Assembly: GCA_949361645.1 (NCBI GenBank)
Contig: OX442422.1
Coordinates: forward strand, 2,156,580-2,220,579
DNA length: 64,000 nt
Reading direction: 5' to 3'
Source: Spongilla lacustris
Lineage: Eukaryota; Porifera; Demospongiae; Spongillida; Spongillidae
Shown here: piece after piece, positions 34,760 through 47,583 of the stretch
How positions within the stretch are numbered: the stretch's first letter is position 1
Layout of the letters: each line of letters opens with the position of its first letter
Notes under the pieces: model-generated
Told to the model about the DNA's origin: nothing
The model's input: the letters and a program-made list of their open reading frames with translations, nothing else
Databases searched by the model: none
Position numbers and translations under genes: made by a program

Positions 34760-36231
34760 TAAGCCCTTGAAATTGTGGGGGTACCGATTTCTGATAACTC
34801 CATCTGTAATGGCTCCACTGGTGCTCACTGAACCGGCAGTGTGGGGCTTGCATTAATAGTTCCAATGATACTGTCCACTTGCAGAGAGGGTGCTCAGATA
34901 GCTGGATGGCCCCATTGGTCCTTGGCATGGGCTGTTGACTCAATGTGCAGTGAAGGACAGGTAGTGGGTAGGAAGGCTGTAAGGGGCTGGTCCCAGTGTG
35001 TGGGACAGGGCTAATGGTTCAACTGGTAGCGTTTGGAGAGGGGCAGGTTAGTTGATGGCTTCTTCTGAAATTGTGGGGACTACATGTAGTGTGAGAGCTT
35101 ACATCTCTACTGGCATCATAACTACTCATCCAGGTGCTAGTCAGGGCTTTGGGTTCACTACTTGCAATGTGGAGGTATTAAAAGTAAGTTCCCTTGCATC
35201 ATGAGGCTGTTAGGTTCCCTTGCAGTGATGGGGCCTGGTGGTTCTGCTGTGTGGGGCGGCTCAATTGGCCCCATTGGCTCCTTCAAATTGCAGTGAGCGA
35301 TCACTAGCTTATATCATGCACCTGTAGTGAGAGGGCTGGTAAATGCATGGCCCCTGAGCTGCTGACTCAACTTGCAGTGAAGGATAGGTAGTGGGAGTTA
35401 GGGCCCTTGTATGTGGGGGCTGCTACGAGAAGGCTAATGGTTCCATGGATCGTGGGGGGCATGTGTGGTACTAGTTCATGGCTCCCCTGAAATTGTTGGG
35501 GGTGCCGATTCCACTTGCAGTGTGAGAGCTGGCATTTCCACCAGCATGCATTGTTGTGGGGGCCCCCCCCATGAACTCTGGGGAGTTAGGCAGTTGTTGG
35601 CTTCCCTGTCTGCTGGTAGTCTGATAACTCCTTCTGTAATGGCAGCCCATTGGTATTAACTGGCCCTGCTGTGTGGAGCTAATAAGTCTATTTGCTTCAA
35701 TGGTTGCAATGATACTGCCCCATATTGCAGTGATATGAGAATTGGTAGGGGGATGCCCCATTGTACCCTGAGCTGTTGACGCAATGTGCAGTGAAGAACA
35801 GGTAGTGGGCAGGAGAGCCATAGGGGCTGAGTGAGGGCTAATGGTTTCACTGGTATTTTTTTGGAGAGGGGCAGGTGTACATACAGTACATGTACTTCAT
35901 GGCTTCCTCTGAAATTGTGGGGACTTGTACTTGTACTGTGAGGGCTGGCATCTCCTCCAATATAATACGTATTGACCCCTGTTTGTGTGGGCACCCCTGC
36001 AGGCAGTACAGGGTCTGGTAACCACATCTGTAAGAGGGCTGGTGGTTCTACTACTTGCAGTGTGGAGGGATTAAATGTAAGTTCGAACTATCGTGAGGCT
36101 ATTAAGTTCACTTGCAGTCAAGGGGGCTGGTGGTTCTGTTGTGTGGGATGGTTCCATTTGCCTCATTGGCCCCTTGAACTTCCAGTGAATGATCAATAGT
36201 AGGGGTGAAGTGACCCCGGGGGCTGGATCCA

Positions 36232-36266
<35 letters not shown>

Positions 36267-36650
36267 TGGATCCAGCTGGTTCTGCTAGATGTACATGTAA
36301 CCCTCACTGCCACGGTAGTGTTACGCGTGAGGGGGCATGTGTGGCTTCCCTTAGTACAAGTGCATGTAGTTCATGACTCCCCTGAAATTGTGGGGGCTGC
36401 CAAATCCATGTGGCTGGTGTCACCCCACTGGTATTGTGGTGGCTGACCCCATTGGTTAGCTGGTGGCCCCTGTGTAGTGCCTGATATGGGCAGGTGGTTC
36501 CACAGGTACTGCTAGTTGGCTGGTGGCTCTGCATGGCATCGGATGGTTATGTGGGGCTGTTGTCTGGATTTGCAATGTGGGGCTATGAAGTTCACTTTTC
36601 AGTGAAGGGGCTATAGCCCCGTAAGTGGGGGTGGGGCTGGAGGCTCCTTT
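34760..36650. repeat. Degenerate long-period tandem repeats
   Basis: Blocks such as ttctgaaattgtggggact, ctgttgactcaatgtgcagt and ctgataactcc recur at about 840 bp (for example 35065 and 35908) with sub-repeats near 420 bp. No conserved ORF exists across units. A poly-G run of about 33 bases (36232-36264) is flanked by complementary ggctggatccag / ctggatccagc. Confidence 0.7.
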
Positions 36651-36667
36651 AGTGATTTAGGGGCTAC

Positions 36668-36857
36668 CTACTCCCTACAACCAGCATCGTCAGTGGGACG
36701 ACCGTCATCACTACCGTTCTCAATCTTCCCATCTTCATTGATTGTATCTTTAATATCGGTCGTCGCATTCGTACAGCTCGAAAACGTCCGCCGAATGAAG
36801 TACTACTTAGCTATAGCTCGATCGTCTTCAGTAGTTTGATACGTCGCCATGTCGTTT
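36668..36857 (-). pseudogene. Short broken ORF of unknown origin
   Basis: On the minus strand an ATG reads MATYQTTEDDRAIAK, a TAG, then in the same frame YFIRRTFSSC to GSDDGRPTDDAGCRE. The hydrophilic, acidic content looks protein-like. The in-frame stop sits in gtagta, so a disabled first exon is one reading. It may be unrelated to any gene here. Confidence 0.25.
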
Positions 36858-36984
36858 ATTTACACCGAAGAACAACGAATAACAACAGTGACAGGGACGA
36901 TCGATTTTTAGAATACTTACCCAGCTCAGTGCAGTATAGGTGTGGCTATAAGTTATCGAAGTCTCAGCCCACAGGAAGTAGTTG

Positions 36985-37130
36985 CAATTCATGTGCTTCG
37001 GTGAATGGAAGCGGTTCACGCACGTACAACGGCGCGATTCGAGCGGGAAACTTGTACCAACTTTGCTCCACTGTATCTCCGTAACGGATTTGATAAAATT
37101 TAACGAACAGAACAAATCGATAGGTATAGG
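36985..37130. repeat. Dispersed repeat, copy 2
   Basis: Related to 29490-29660: shared actgtatctccgtaacggat and taacgaacagaacaaat at the same spacing. A looser match, ctgtatctctgtcacgattg, occurs near 48105. Confidence 0.6.
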
Positions 37131-37846
37131 ACCTCTCTACCTACAAACCGAATTTGAAGCGATTTGATTACTCCTACAGAAAGTTATGGCGGGTTTGAAC
37201 CCGGTGGGGTATAGTACGTTGCAGTACTGGTACGGAGCAAGTGTAAGACACCAAAATGTATTTTACCATAGAGAAATGGTGTGGTATGAAGTGTTGTAAA
37301 TACGAAGTAGATAGCCTAAACCGTTGGGAAGTTATAGCGATTCAAACATAAGGAAATTTTATAACATTATAAATATAAAAGCGAGTTATCATTTTCGCGT
37401 GAACTGTCCCATATATATATAATTTATAATTATAATTATAATTATAATTATATATAATTATTATAATAATACATATTTCACTTGTGTCACGAACTTTTTT
37501 TTTTACCGTCAGCATCGTTATAGCTAAAAAAAAAAAAGGATAATTTGGTAAAATACAAATGAGCATAATTATAGCGGTGTTCACCTCTCATACAGGTTAG
37601 CCTCGACGATAAATATACTTGGCGATAGTTGAACTATCTAAAAACATCAGAGAATTGGCATTTTACAAAAACATGTAATTTCTAAAAGTTGGGTTCGACA
37701 AAAAGAAGTATTCGATTTTCCGCTCTTGGGGAAAAGCATGCATGCACTGTACAATATAATGCATCATGGAAACGAGTTCTATATAATACTAGCAAATGGA
37801 TACACGAGTGTTCATTTGACAAATGTATACAGTGTTCACGGGCTAT

Positions 37847-38339
37847 TCATGCATTGTAGAACACAAATAGCTGTTTGTCGGATCCATCCACCATTGGTTT
37901 AGCTACAAGTTGCGCATCGTTAGTACCTGCAGCCTCCAAAGCTAAGCCAGTTTCGAGTGCTTGGATGCTCACAAACCGTAAATCTCCTCTGGGCCCAGGC
38001 TTGGTAATAAGTTTCGTACCGCTCTCGTTAACAACAACTTCGCCGTTCTGTATAGTTTACAACAGGGATCATAATATTATACATGCATGAACGTCATACA
38101 TATCAGCACATACCACAATCGCAAGTTTTAGGCCTGGGGCGTGTTTCGGCACCAGATAGAACGAATCCCCGCTTATTGGTTCTTTCTTCCACAGCTGATG
38201 GTCAAATCCGTGCGCATACGATTTTGCGTGTATTCCATACACGACAACCTTAGTATTAGGAGTTATGCATCTTCCAAACACGGAAAGAACCAAATTTCCT
38301 GCGAGGTTGCTGGTAATGAAGAAGTAAGTAGCTGCTCAT
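37847..38339 (-). pseudogene. R-type lectin copy A (frameshifted)
   Basis: Inverted duplicate of the lectin at 39782-40270, with both exons and the intron. Near the start codon a 4-base duplication (ctta) shifts the frame after MSSY, so the copy cannot encode the lectin from that ATG. The rest is almost identical to the intact copy, so either the lesion or homogenisation of the arms is recent. A downstream in-frame methionine could at most give an N-truncated protein. Confidence 0.85.
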
Positions 38340-38659
38340 TTCTATGATCCGATTCCGATTTTAGTATAATGCTGACTCTGGTATAGGCCTTAATTCGCAT
38401 GCATTGTGTGAATTTTTTTTTTATATACTGAGCTCATGGCGCGGTGTTAAAAACAATTCTCATGCAGAAAATACGGCAAGATATGTCTTGCAGTATTCAT
38501 GGTTCAGATATCATGATTCCGAAGATTCTCGGAATAATTTCCATTGGTCCGTGTGTAAAGTGACAATTTGATTTCTTATTCAAGTTTCCGAAAAAGTTAT
38601 ACTGGTCTTCGTAAATACATACGTTTAGCCACGCCTATACGCATGTATACTGTATGTCA

Positions 38660-39225
38660 CAGAAGACAGCTATGGAGCAAACTTCACAGCAAACCACTGT
38701 GGAGTGAACATCACAGCAGACCACTAGTACTGTGGAGTGAACATCACAGCAGACCACTGTGGAGGGAACATCACAGCAGACCTCTGCATGTGAAGAGAAC
38801 ATCACAGCAGACCACTGTGTGGAGTGAATATCACAGAAGACAGCTGTGGAGCGAACATCACAGTAGACCACTGTGGAGTGAACATCATAGCAGACCACTG
38901 TGGAGTGAACATCACAGCAGACCACTGTGGAGAGAACATCACAGCTAGAAGACAGCTATGGAGCGAACATCACAGCAGACCACTATAAGGAGTGAACATC
39001 ATGGTCTGCTGTGATGTTCACTCCACAGTGGTCTGCTGTGACCACAGTGGTCTGCTGTGATGTTCACTCCACAGTGGTCTGCTGTGATGTTCACTCCACA
39101 GTGGTCTGCTGTGATGTTCGCTCCACAGCTGTCTTCTGTGTTATTCACTCCACACGGTGGTCTGCTGTGATGTTCACTCCACAGTGGTTTGCTGTGAACT
39201 TTGCTCCATAGCTGTCTTCTTTGAC
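38660..39225. repeat. Self-complementary array of 27-bp units
   Basis: About 11 units around gtggagtgaacatcacagca (then gaccact) lie left of the axis at about 39,002. About seven complementary units lie to the right. The transcript or single strand would fold into one long hairpin. Variants (gagcgaac, gagagaac, agaagacagct) occur in mirrored order. Confidence 0.9.
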
Positions 39226-39781
39226 ATACAGTATTCATGCATGTAGGCGAGGCTAACATATGTACACAAAGACCAGTGTAATTTTCTCGGAAACTTGAAT
39301 AAGAAATCAAATTGTCATTTTACACACGGACCCATGGACATTATTCCGAAGAATTCTTCGGAATCATGATATCAGAACCATGAATACGGCAAGACGTATT
39401 TCCTGCATGAGAATTGTTTTTAACACCGCGCCATCAGCTCAGTAAATTTTAAAAAATTATTCATTGATACGCAATTTTATAACTTTACGAAGACTAATCT
39501 AGTATAATTCTCTGGAAGACTATAGAATAAGGAGAAATGAATTAAATTGTCACTTTACCCATAAGTCCGAATCATTATTCAGAAGAATTCTTCGGAATCA
39601 TGACTCTGATATCAGAACCATGAATACGGCAAGATGTATCTTGCCGTATTTCCTGCATGAGAATTGTTTTTAACACCGCGCCATGAGTTCAGTATATATA
39701 AAAAAAAAATCACACAATGCATGCGAATTAAGGCCTATACCAGAGTCAGCATTATACTAAAATCGGAATCGGATCATAGAA

Positions 39782-40270
39782 ATGAGCAGCTACTTCTTCA
39801 TTACCAGCAACCTCGCAGGAAATTTGGTTCTTTCCGTGTTTGGAAGATGCATAACTCCTAATACTAAGGTTGTCGTGTATGGAATACACGCAAAATCGTA
39901 TGCGCACGGATTTGACCATCAGCTGTGGAAGAAAGAACCAATAAGCGGGGATTCGTTCTATCTGGTGCCGAAACACGCCCCAGGCCTAAAACTTGCGATT
40001 GTGGTATGTGCTGATATGTATGACGTTCATGCATGTATAATATTATGATCCCTGTTGTAAACTATACAGAACGGCGAAGTTGTTGTTAACGAGAGCGGTA
40101 CGAAACTTATTACCAAGCCTGGGCCCAGAGGAGATTTACGGTTTGTGAGCATCCAAGCACTCGAAACTGGCTTAGCTTTGGAGGCTGCAGGTACTAACGA
40201 TGCGCAACTTGTAGCTAAACCAATGGTGGATGGATCCGACAAACAGCTATTTGTGTTCTACAATGCATGA
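39782..40270 (+). CDS. R-type (beta-trefoil) lectin, intact copy B
   Basis: Two exons, 39782-40003 and 40070-40270, join in phase to 140 residues ending in TGA; the intron is 66 bp (gtatgt...acag). The length equals one complete beta-trefoil domain. Carbohydrate-binding R-type hallmarks are Q47-L-W49 (HQLWKKEP) and Q133-L-F135 (KQLFVFYNA) at strand ends, with hydrophobic repeats such as GNLVLSVFG and GLALEAAG. The middle lobe lacks a clear QxW. No signal peptide or other domain is present, so a cytosolic or non-classically secreted sugar-binding protein is inferred. It is the only one of three copies with an open frame. It sits in a palindrome, so expression may be affected by antisense from the inverted copy. 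Confidence 0.8.
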
Positions 40271-40516
40271 ATAGCCCGTGAACACTGTATACATTTGTCA
40301 AATGAACACTCGTGTATCCATTTGCTAGTATTATATAGAACTCGTTTCCATGATGCATTATATTGTACAGTGCATGCATGCTTTTCCCCAAGAGCGGAAA
40401 ATCGAATACTTCTTTTTGTCGAACCCAACTTTTAGAAATTACATGTTTTTGTAAAATGCCAATTCTCTGAAAAAACATGTTTTTAGATAGTTCAACTATC
40501 GCCAAGTATATTTATT

Positions 40517-40827
40517 GTAGATGTACTATACTTTCAAAGCGACGCGGTTTTGTTTCATGGTCATGAAGCATTGCGGAGGACACTTTTATCTTATAGCTAT
40601 AGGCAATTAGGAGCAGCTCTGGATACGATTTGGTAGGTCTAAGAAGGCACAATGGATACGATGTTTGCAGTTAGCTTAATTCTTCTACATGTACAACTCA
40701 CATGCAGCTACTTAGCGTCGTGCCCAGACTTCCATTTACGGATATTGGTCTGGAAACTAGCTTCCTACTCTTGCATGTTATGCCAGGGGCTGAGAGGGGG
40801 TTGGGGGAGGTGGATATGGTGGCTAGC

Positions 40828-40884
<57 letters not shown>

Positions 40885-41190
40885 TTATAATGATGATAAT
40901 TAAGACTATACCAATTGCCATTTGCCCTCCAACAGGGCAATGCAGCTTCCTATGCAGTTTCCATTTTGGAGACATTCATGATGAAGAGTTTTTGTTATTT
41001 GTTATATGTTAAGGGTACATCATGTACTTATTATTATTATTGAATTAGATTGATTACTGAATAAATATAGTTGTATCTTTTACTGCATGACAATGCTCAG
41101 TTATAACTTATCAATGTAGTTATATAATACAGATTCACTACACATCATTCTATGATGTGTTTGTGCAAATGATTGACTTATTTGGTCAAC
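40517..41190. other. Flank of the palindrome; (AC)n
   Basis: No gene is seen. It contains about 52 bp of pure AC at 40831-40882 and AT-rich sequence. Confidence 0.5.
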
Positions 41191-43640
41191 AGATAGCTGA
41201 ATATCAAATCCTTGACATGCTAATACTCCCAAATTTCCCAGCCTTTCATTAGATATGGTGGAACGAAGCCATGAATGTATCTGTCTTAGACAGGAAAATG
41301 ACCTCTCAGCTTCTGCATAGCCAATTGGCAGTACTGCCAGGATATAAAGAAGCTCATATTGGGAAAGAAGATTGGATCAGCATCCTGGCAAAGTAGTGGC
41401 GTAATAATTCTTTCTTCAGAAATACCATTACAATGAACTTTCCATCTGGCAAGCAGCATTTTTAATCTGGCAAGTGGCACAAATAATCGACAAAGAACAC
41501 TGATGCTCCTTTCGCACTCACACGATGTCACTGGTATGGTACAGTATACTCTCGACACATGGTGGATGTTAGGAAACATCCTTTCAGTAGCACAGACAAG
41601 AGCTTTGGATGGGGTGTTTGGTAGCTCTCCTGAATCCACTTACACCACCATAAATCTAATTCCTGTTCTAAGTATCTTTGCAGACCTCTAAAGTGCCTTT
41701 GGTAAGAACTTTCATGCTTAGCTAGCTGCTGTTCCATTCACCACGATGACAGATGGAACAATTTCCATAGCTCCAACTGCTTTAGTGTGTGAATCTGAAA
41801 ATCTGAGATTGAGATGTGCCAACAACTCATCATGCAGGAATGGAAATAAGAATGTAGATTACTCTTCTATAGTATATCTCTGGTGTATCAGCAGGAGTAT
41901 TTGCTCTTTGTGTTTGTCATTTAACATTGTCGTGGAATAGATGCATGGCGCTGATGCATCAATGTTTTCACCAAGGGTTACCACATAGTCAAACCATTTT
42001 TTGTGTTGAACATGGATATCACTGCGTATCTGAAGCAAAACGTGCTTAACTGTGATCACTTCTGCATATGCATTTCAGATGTCTTGCAAATGGTTCTGCA
42101 GCGAAATGGCGAGTCCTTTTAAATACACAAGTCCGTTTTTAACAACAACAAAGGCCATTAAAAACTCAAATTGAGTATGGCTGTCAATAGAGATGCAGAT
42201 TTTTGGGATGATTCAGCATTCCACTCTGCTCCAGTGCTAATACTTTCCATTGTACTGACCACTGCTGATAGTAGGTCACTGAAGCTTTCATATGCCTCAA
42301 TCCTAGCTACCCAACGGGTTTTGCAGAGATTGATAAGCTTTTTCCTTCTACTCTCTCCTTTTTCTGTGATGTTCTTTTCAAGCTCTGCTTGTCACTTAGG
42401 TGAAAGGTTAAAAATAAGACAAATTTCTTGCATAGTGCCATGCATGTTTCTAATAGCTTGGACATTACTAGCTGACACAACACAAAGGTTTAATGCATGA
42501 GCAGCACAATGGAAATATTTTGCTTTTGGGTACTTTCGCTGAATTTGAGCAGCAACACCTTCATACTTACCAGCCATATTGCCTGCTCCATCGTAGCATC
42601 GTCCACGAAGGTATTTACACAAAGCATTAGTTATTATTTTAGTTAATGCTTCCCCTGTAGTACCAACAGAAATGAAATGGATTCTTCTTACTACACCTGT
42701 TTTGTCAACAAACAGTAACACAAGAGAGATTGTTCTTCTTTGTTTGATGAATCTGCAGCCTCATCTGCACAAACAGAAAAAAACGTAGCCTCTCGAACCT
42801 CCTCCAAGATATCTTCTTGTATCCATTGTTCAACAGCACAAATGAGATCATTTTGAATAATAAGTGACCAATACTGGGCATTTTTTCGCGCAGACTTGAT
42901 ATGTTCTTAGAGAATTACATCACCAGAATGGGCCAAAAGTGTCAGTAATGCCAGAAGGTTTCCTGAATTTGTGTTCAGGGTAGATTTTTCAGCGCACAAT
43001 AATATTTCTCGATGACCTCTTAATGCAATATTCTGAAAATTATAATCCTGAGCATTGACCTTAGAACATCACGGTTGTGTTTAAATTTAAGGACAGCTTG
43101 TGTTTCTTCATGCTGCTGTACTGAGAGATGGGTATTGTCTATCATTTCCAGAAATGCATTTGTGTCCTTCATTGATGTTATATGTGACTGCTGCGAAGCG
43201 TTTGTTTGGCATGCGTTAGGTTTGTCATTGGATTCTTGACAAGCTAGCTGACCGGCCACACATTTGTTCTAGAGAATAAGACACAAATTAATCTCTCTGT
43301 CTCTTTCTCTTTGTTAGATGTTACTGCTGGTGTTGTGGCACAAACATTGATATATGAAAGCACAGAGAGGTTGTTTGTGATTGATTGGTTCCAAATCCAG
43401 CCAGTCAATACAACTATCTGATTCATCATTGTGCATTGCTCTAATTCTCCAAGCCACCTTCTCTTTTGCTGTCATGTCTTTATAAGCCACATAAGGGTAA
43501 GCATTCAATTGTCTGGCACGAACATGACCAAAACCACCATGTAGTGTTGCAGCACTGCTATGAGAGCTGATAGCTGATGGTATAGATATCAGAGACATCT
43601 GATCAGGATCACGTGCACCATCCACGACATTGTTCTTGCT
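41190..43640 (-). mobile_element. Decayed hAT-superfamily transposase
   Basis: Read on the minus strand, pieces in changing frames follow the order of ZMYM6-like hAT transposases. They are an N-terminal part (HSAATLHGGF...), a DUF4371-like segment (VLKFKHNRDVLRSML, then LRGHREILLCAEK), the catalytic-region motif GRCYDGAGNMAGKYEGVAAQ with FHCAAHALNL, and a C-terminal dimerisation segment (IPVTSCECERSISVL). Several frameshifts and stops separate them, so it is inactive. Terminal repeats were not identified. Confidence 0.8.
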
Positions 43641-43807
43641 AGATTTCAGAAACCAAGTGTTTTCAGTGACTCTGTTTAAATCGCTTAGCCATGACGCTGT
43701 CGAGTTAACTTATTATGGCTAACATGTATGCAAATGCGCATGCGTATTCTTACTGATTTCAGAAAGGGGGGGGGGTTTCCAGGCAACATGAAAACCTGGC
43801 TGCATAC

Positions 43808-45690
43808 GTGCCTGTACTTCCAAATCTGCAGCTACATGTAAAATGTGATAGCAACTTGAAGATAGTATGCAGCATTAAGTCCATGACAGAGCAGCTGATT
43901 GCTGGGCAGGCCACTGATGAGGTGGAGATGGATGTTGAAGATCATGTTCCCTCTGTTACCACACCAATAGACGTGGATATCCTTACTGCCATACCCAATA
44001 CTATCAGGGATGTGCTTTAGCATGAAAGGCGGTACACGTCTACAGACGAAAGAAAGCTTCTTGACCCATTATCTAATGTGCCATCTGAATACTTAAGCAT
44101 CATTACTCGGAATCAGCAAAAGCTATGCTAAGCGTCTGAGTTTTCAAGGTAGACCAGCTACATGTATATCTAACACAAGTCATGTTGTAAGACTGCAAAA
44201 GTTTAACCAGACACACTCCCTTGTACATGTGGATATGATTCACCATGCTGTAGAATTTATATACAGTGAGGATAACATTGAACGTCTTGCATGGGAAGTC
44301 CGAAAACATTCTCCAAATACATGTAGGAATCCCAGATGGAAGGATTTGGAGAATGTATTTGAAATGAGGTCTCTGGTTTTAAAGCACGATATTGCCACCA
44401 TGTAATATTAGGTGTACTCTGAGAGGTATAAAGATGCTATTCCTGGGAAGCCACCTATTGGCAGTACTTTGTTCTACTCCAATGCCAAAAACATCACCGA
44501 AGGAGGTAAGCAGCAGGAACTATACATCATATCAAGGTGAACTTCCACACCAACAACTTTTACATTGTGGACAAGATTATAGATGTGCTTGCTCCATTCT
44601 CAGACTTGGACCACACCCTGCCTGATGAGCTGAGTGGCCTCCATACTGATGTTTATACCTTCCTCAGTTACAGGTACGCAGTGCATGTAAGGGAGGGTGT
44701 CAAGGCATCAGATAATTGTGCAGGGCACTCCCGTATACCTCAAGTGCATGAAGATCAGCTGTTCAATGCATACCTGGAATTGGAGAAGTTGGTTGCACAA
44801 TCTGACATGTGTTTGTTGACCAGGTTTGTAACCAACTGATCTTATGTGAGCAATCAAGAGGAACTGTGGTGAGTGACAGCAACATTGCCACCACACACTC
44901 ACCAGTGTTTTCACTTGACCTGGCTCCTCAAAGGAAGCCCAACAAGACATCAAAGGCTGGTGGTCACGTTTAGTGCAGTGCCTGCAGAAGTCCATTCCTC
45001 TTCTATGATAGATTGAGGAAAGTGTGCATCACCAAAGTGGATAAGGAGGGAAGCAGGCTACTACCAAAATGAGGCATAGAGCAGAAAGGATGTGTGTGAC
45101 ACACACTTTCCCAGCAGACCCAAGCGGAAGCATATACATAGCACAGGGAGATGGAGGAAGGAAGGTATATCCACACCCAAGCAACTAGCTGTGGCACTTG
45201 AAAATACATCTGTAAGAAACACAACTGTTTTATTGGTGAAGTCAGATTGTGGGACTCCATATCGCTTTGCATCCATCCCTGCAATACCTGGCATATCGAC
45301 CTTTTTATGCAACCCAATATGTAACAGTTGCTGGTGAACAGCAAATCAGGATGTTTAACTGCCTGGGGCAGAAGGTATACTTTGTGTGTGCCCATTGTTT
45401 CATGCCATGCATCGTCAATGATTTCCCCAATGGGTAAGGAGGGCATCAACCTCACACGTGATATGGTAACTCTGAGCAGTGATGGGGATGATGTGTGAAG
45501 CAAGGAAGGAAGGAAAGGAGGCGATACAGAAAAAGAGATGTCTTGAGTATAAGCAAGCAAGAGGAATGTCGTGTAGAGAAGCAGCATAAGGATACATTGA
45601 ATGCCATACGCATTGTATATCCACAGTACCCTGTGTGCTTGTACCACTTCAAGTCCCAAACATTGCTTAAAGGTACTGTACAAGTGTTTA
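43808..45690 (+). pseudogene. Broken coding element, family not identified
   Basis: Successive plus-strand fragments in different frames look coding: LQLHVKCDSNLKIVCSIK, VEFIYSEDNIERLAWEVRK, a GKPPIGSTLFYSNAK piece, then FHTNNFYIVDKIIDVLAPFS followed by LHTDVYTFLSYRYAVHVREG. Stops and shifts separate them about every 200 bp. The arrangement suggests a mobile element or a captured gene that has decayed. It abuts the hAT relic in opposite orientation. Confidence 0.5.
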
Positions 45691-45699
45691 CTGTGAAGA

Positions 45700-46320
45700 C
45701 ATTTTGTTGTTTTTTAATCTCTTTCAGTACATGTACATTGTGTTCTCATGCACTTGTTTATCTATTTGCATGTCTTAGACGATAATCTACTGAAGACCTA
45801 CATGAATCAATTTGCATGAATATCATCAGGCCTGGTAGACAACATGCAGTCTACATGTACTGCATGGCACGCCATGCATGACATGATATATCGGGGTATA
45901 ATATGAATTAGAACTCACCGGCCGCGACTGTGGTTTTTTTCGAATCAGGAATGGCCCCAGGCATGCAGCATCATGATTGATATACCTGGCGTGCATGCAG
46001 AACTATCTTTTTTTTTTTTTTAAATCGCGCTTTACTTCTCCGCCGAGAACGTTAACGTCGCAGACGTTATATCAATGTGCAGTCCCTCCTCTGCACTTGA
46101 ACTATAGCCTGAGAACACTTTTGTCTTGCGCCATATTAGTATATTCAATGCAATAAAGTACATGTACATGTACGATATTACATATACAGTATACATGCAT
46201 GTAGGCGTGTCTAAACGTCAAATCTCCTATTATGTCAAACTGGCCCTAACTATACGCGTAGCACGCCGGTCAAATATTGTCAAATACCCTCCTCCCGGGG
46301 GGTGCGTTTTTATAACTATA
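45700..46320. other. No gene seen
   Basis: AT-rich spacer with a T run near 46008 and ACATGTACATGTACG near 46160. No exon is supported. Confidence 0.5.
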
Positions 46321-47358
46321 CGAAGACTAATCTAGTATAATTTTCTGGGAGACCAGAGTAAGGAGAAATCAAATTGACACTTTACACACGGACCCATCAA
46401 TCCGAATCATTATTCCGAAGAATTCTTTGGAATCATGATATCAGACCATGAATACGGCAAGATGTATCTTGCCGTATTCATGGTTCTGATATCATGATTC
46501 CGAAGAATTCTATAATGTCCATGCATGGGTCCGTGTGTAAAATGACAATTTGATTTCTTATTCAAGTTTCCGAGAAAATTACACTGGTCTTTGTGTACAT
46601 ATGTTAGCCACGCCTACATGCATGTATACTGTACGTCAAAGACGACAGCTATGGAGCAAACTTCACAGCAAACCACTGTGGAGTGAACATGCATCACAGC
46701 AGACCAATGTGGAGTGAACATCACAGCAGACCACTGTGTGGAGTGAATAACACAGAAGACAGCTGTGGAGCGAACATCACAGCAGACCACTGTGGAGTGA
46801 ACATCACAGCAGACCATTGTGGTCACAGCAGACCACTGTGGAGTGAACATCACAGCAGACCATGATGTTCACTCCTTATAGTGGTCTGCTGTGATGTTCG
46901 CTCCATAGCTGTCTTCTAGCTGTGATGTTCTCTCCACAGTGGTCTGCTGTGATGTTCGCTCCACAGCTGTCTTCTGTGATATTCACTCCACACAGTGGTC
47001 TGCTGTGATGTTCTCTCCACATGCAGTGGTCTGCTGTAATGTTCCCTCCACAGTGGTCTGCTGTGATGTTCACTCCACAGTACTAGTGGTCTGCTCACTC
47101 CACAGTGGTTTGCTGTGAAGTTTGCTCCATAGCTGTCTTCTGTGACATACTGTATACATGCGTATAGGCGTGGCTAAACGTATGTATTTACGAAGACCAG
47201 TATAACTTGAATAAGAAATCAAATTGTCACTTTACACACGGACCAATGGAAATTATTCCGAAAAATTCTTCGGAATCATGATATCTGAACCATGAATACG
47301 GCAAGATGTATCTTGCCGTATTTCCTGCATGAGAATTGTTTTTAACACCGCGCCATCA

Positions 47359-47478
47359 GCCTAGCCAGACGTACTTTGACGTGGACTGGGGACTAGCACG
47401 AATAGTACTACTCGTGCTAGTCCCCAGTCCACGTCTTAGTACGGTACGTCGAAGTACGTCTGGCTTGCGAGACTAGCC
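47359..47478. mobile_element. Hairpin MITE nested in the duplicated core
   Basis: Arms gcctagccagacgtactttg ... gtggactggggactagcacg and complement form a hairpin of about 120 bp. It interrupts sequence continuous at 38440 and 39690, and catcag flanks both sides as a possible target duplication. It therefore inserted after the segmental duplication. Confidence 0.85.
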
Positions 47479-47583
47479 ATCAGCCCATCAGTGTATATTA
47501 AAAAAAAAAAATCACACAATGCATGCGAATTAAGGCCTATACTAGAGTCAGCATTATACTAAAATCGGAATCGGATCATAGAA

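Larger units (their letters stand above)
37609..40516. repeat. Imperfect palindrome (~2.9 kb) carrying two inverted lectin copies
   Basis: The left arm starts ataaatatacttggcgatag and the right arm ends with the complement, ctatcgccaagtatatttat. The arms stay recognisably complementary through the lectin exons, their intron, and inner blocks such as gcatgcgaattaaggcc. The axis of the 27-bp array is near 39,002. The right arm has a partial internal duplication (about 39460-39640 repeats 39330-39440), which makes the arms unequal. Confidence 0.9.

Noticed and set aside
37180..37230. tRNA-like B box (ggttcaaacc on the minus strand)
   Set aside because: No A box at the right distance and no cloverleaf can be drawn, so it is not a tRNA or a clear SINE head.
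39782..40270. Lectin as part of a ricin-like toxin
   Set aside because: Only a single sugar-binding beta-trefoil domain is present; there is no catalytic chain, signal peptide or fused domain.
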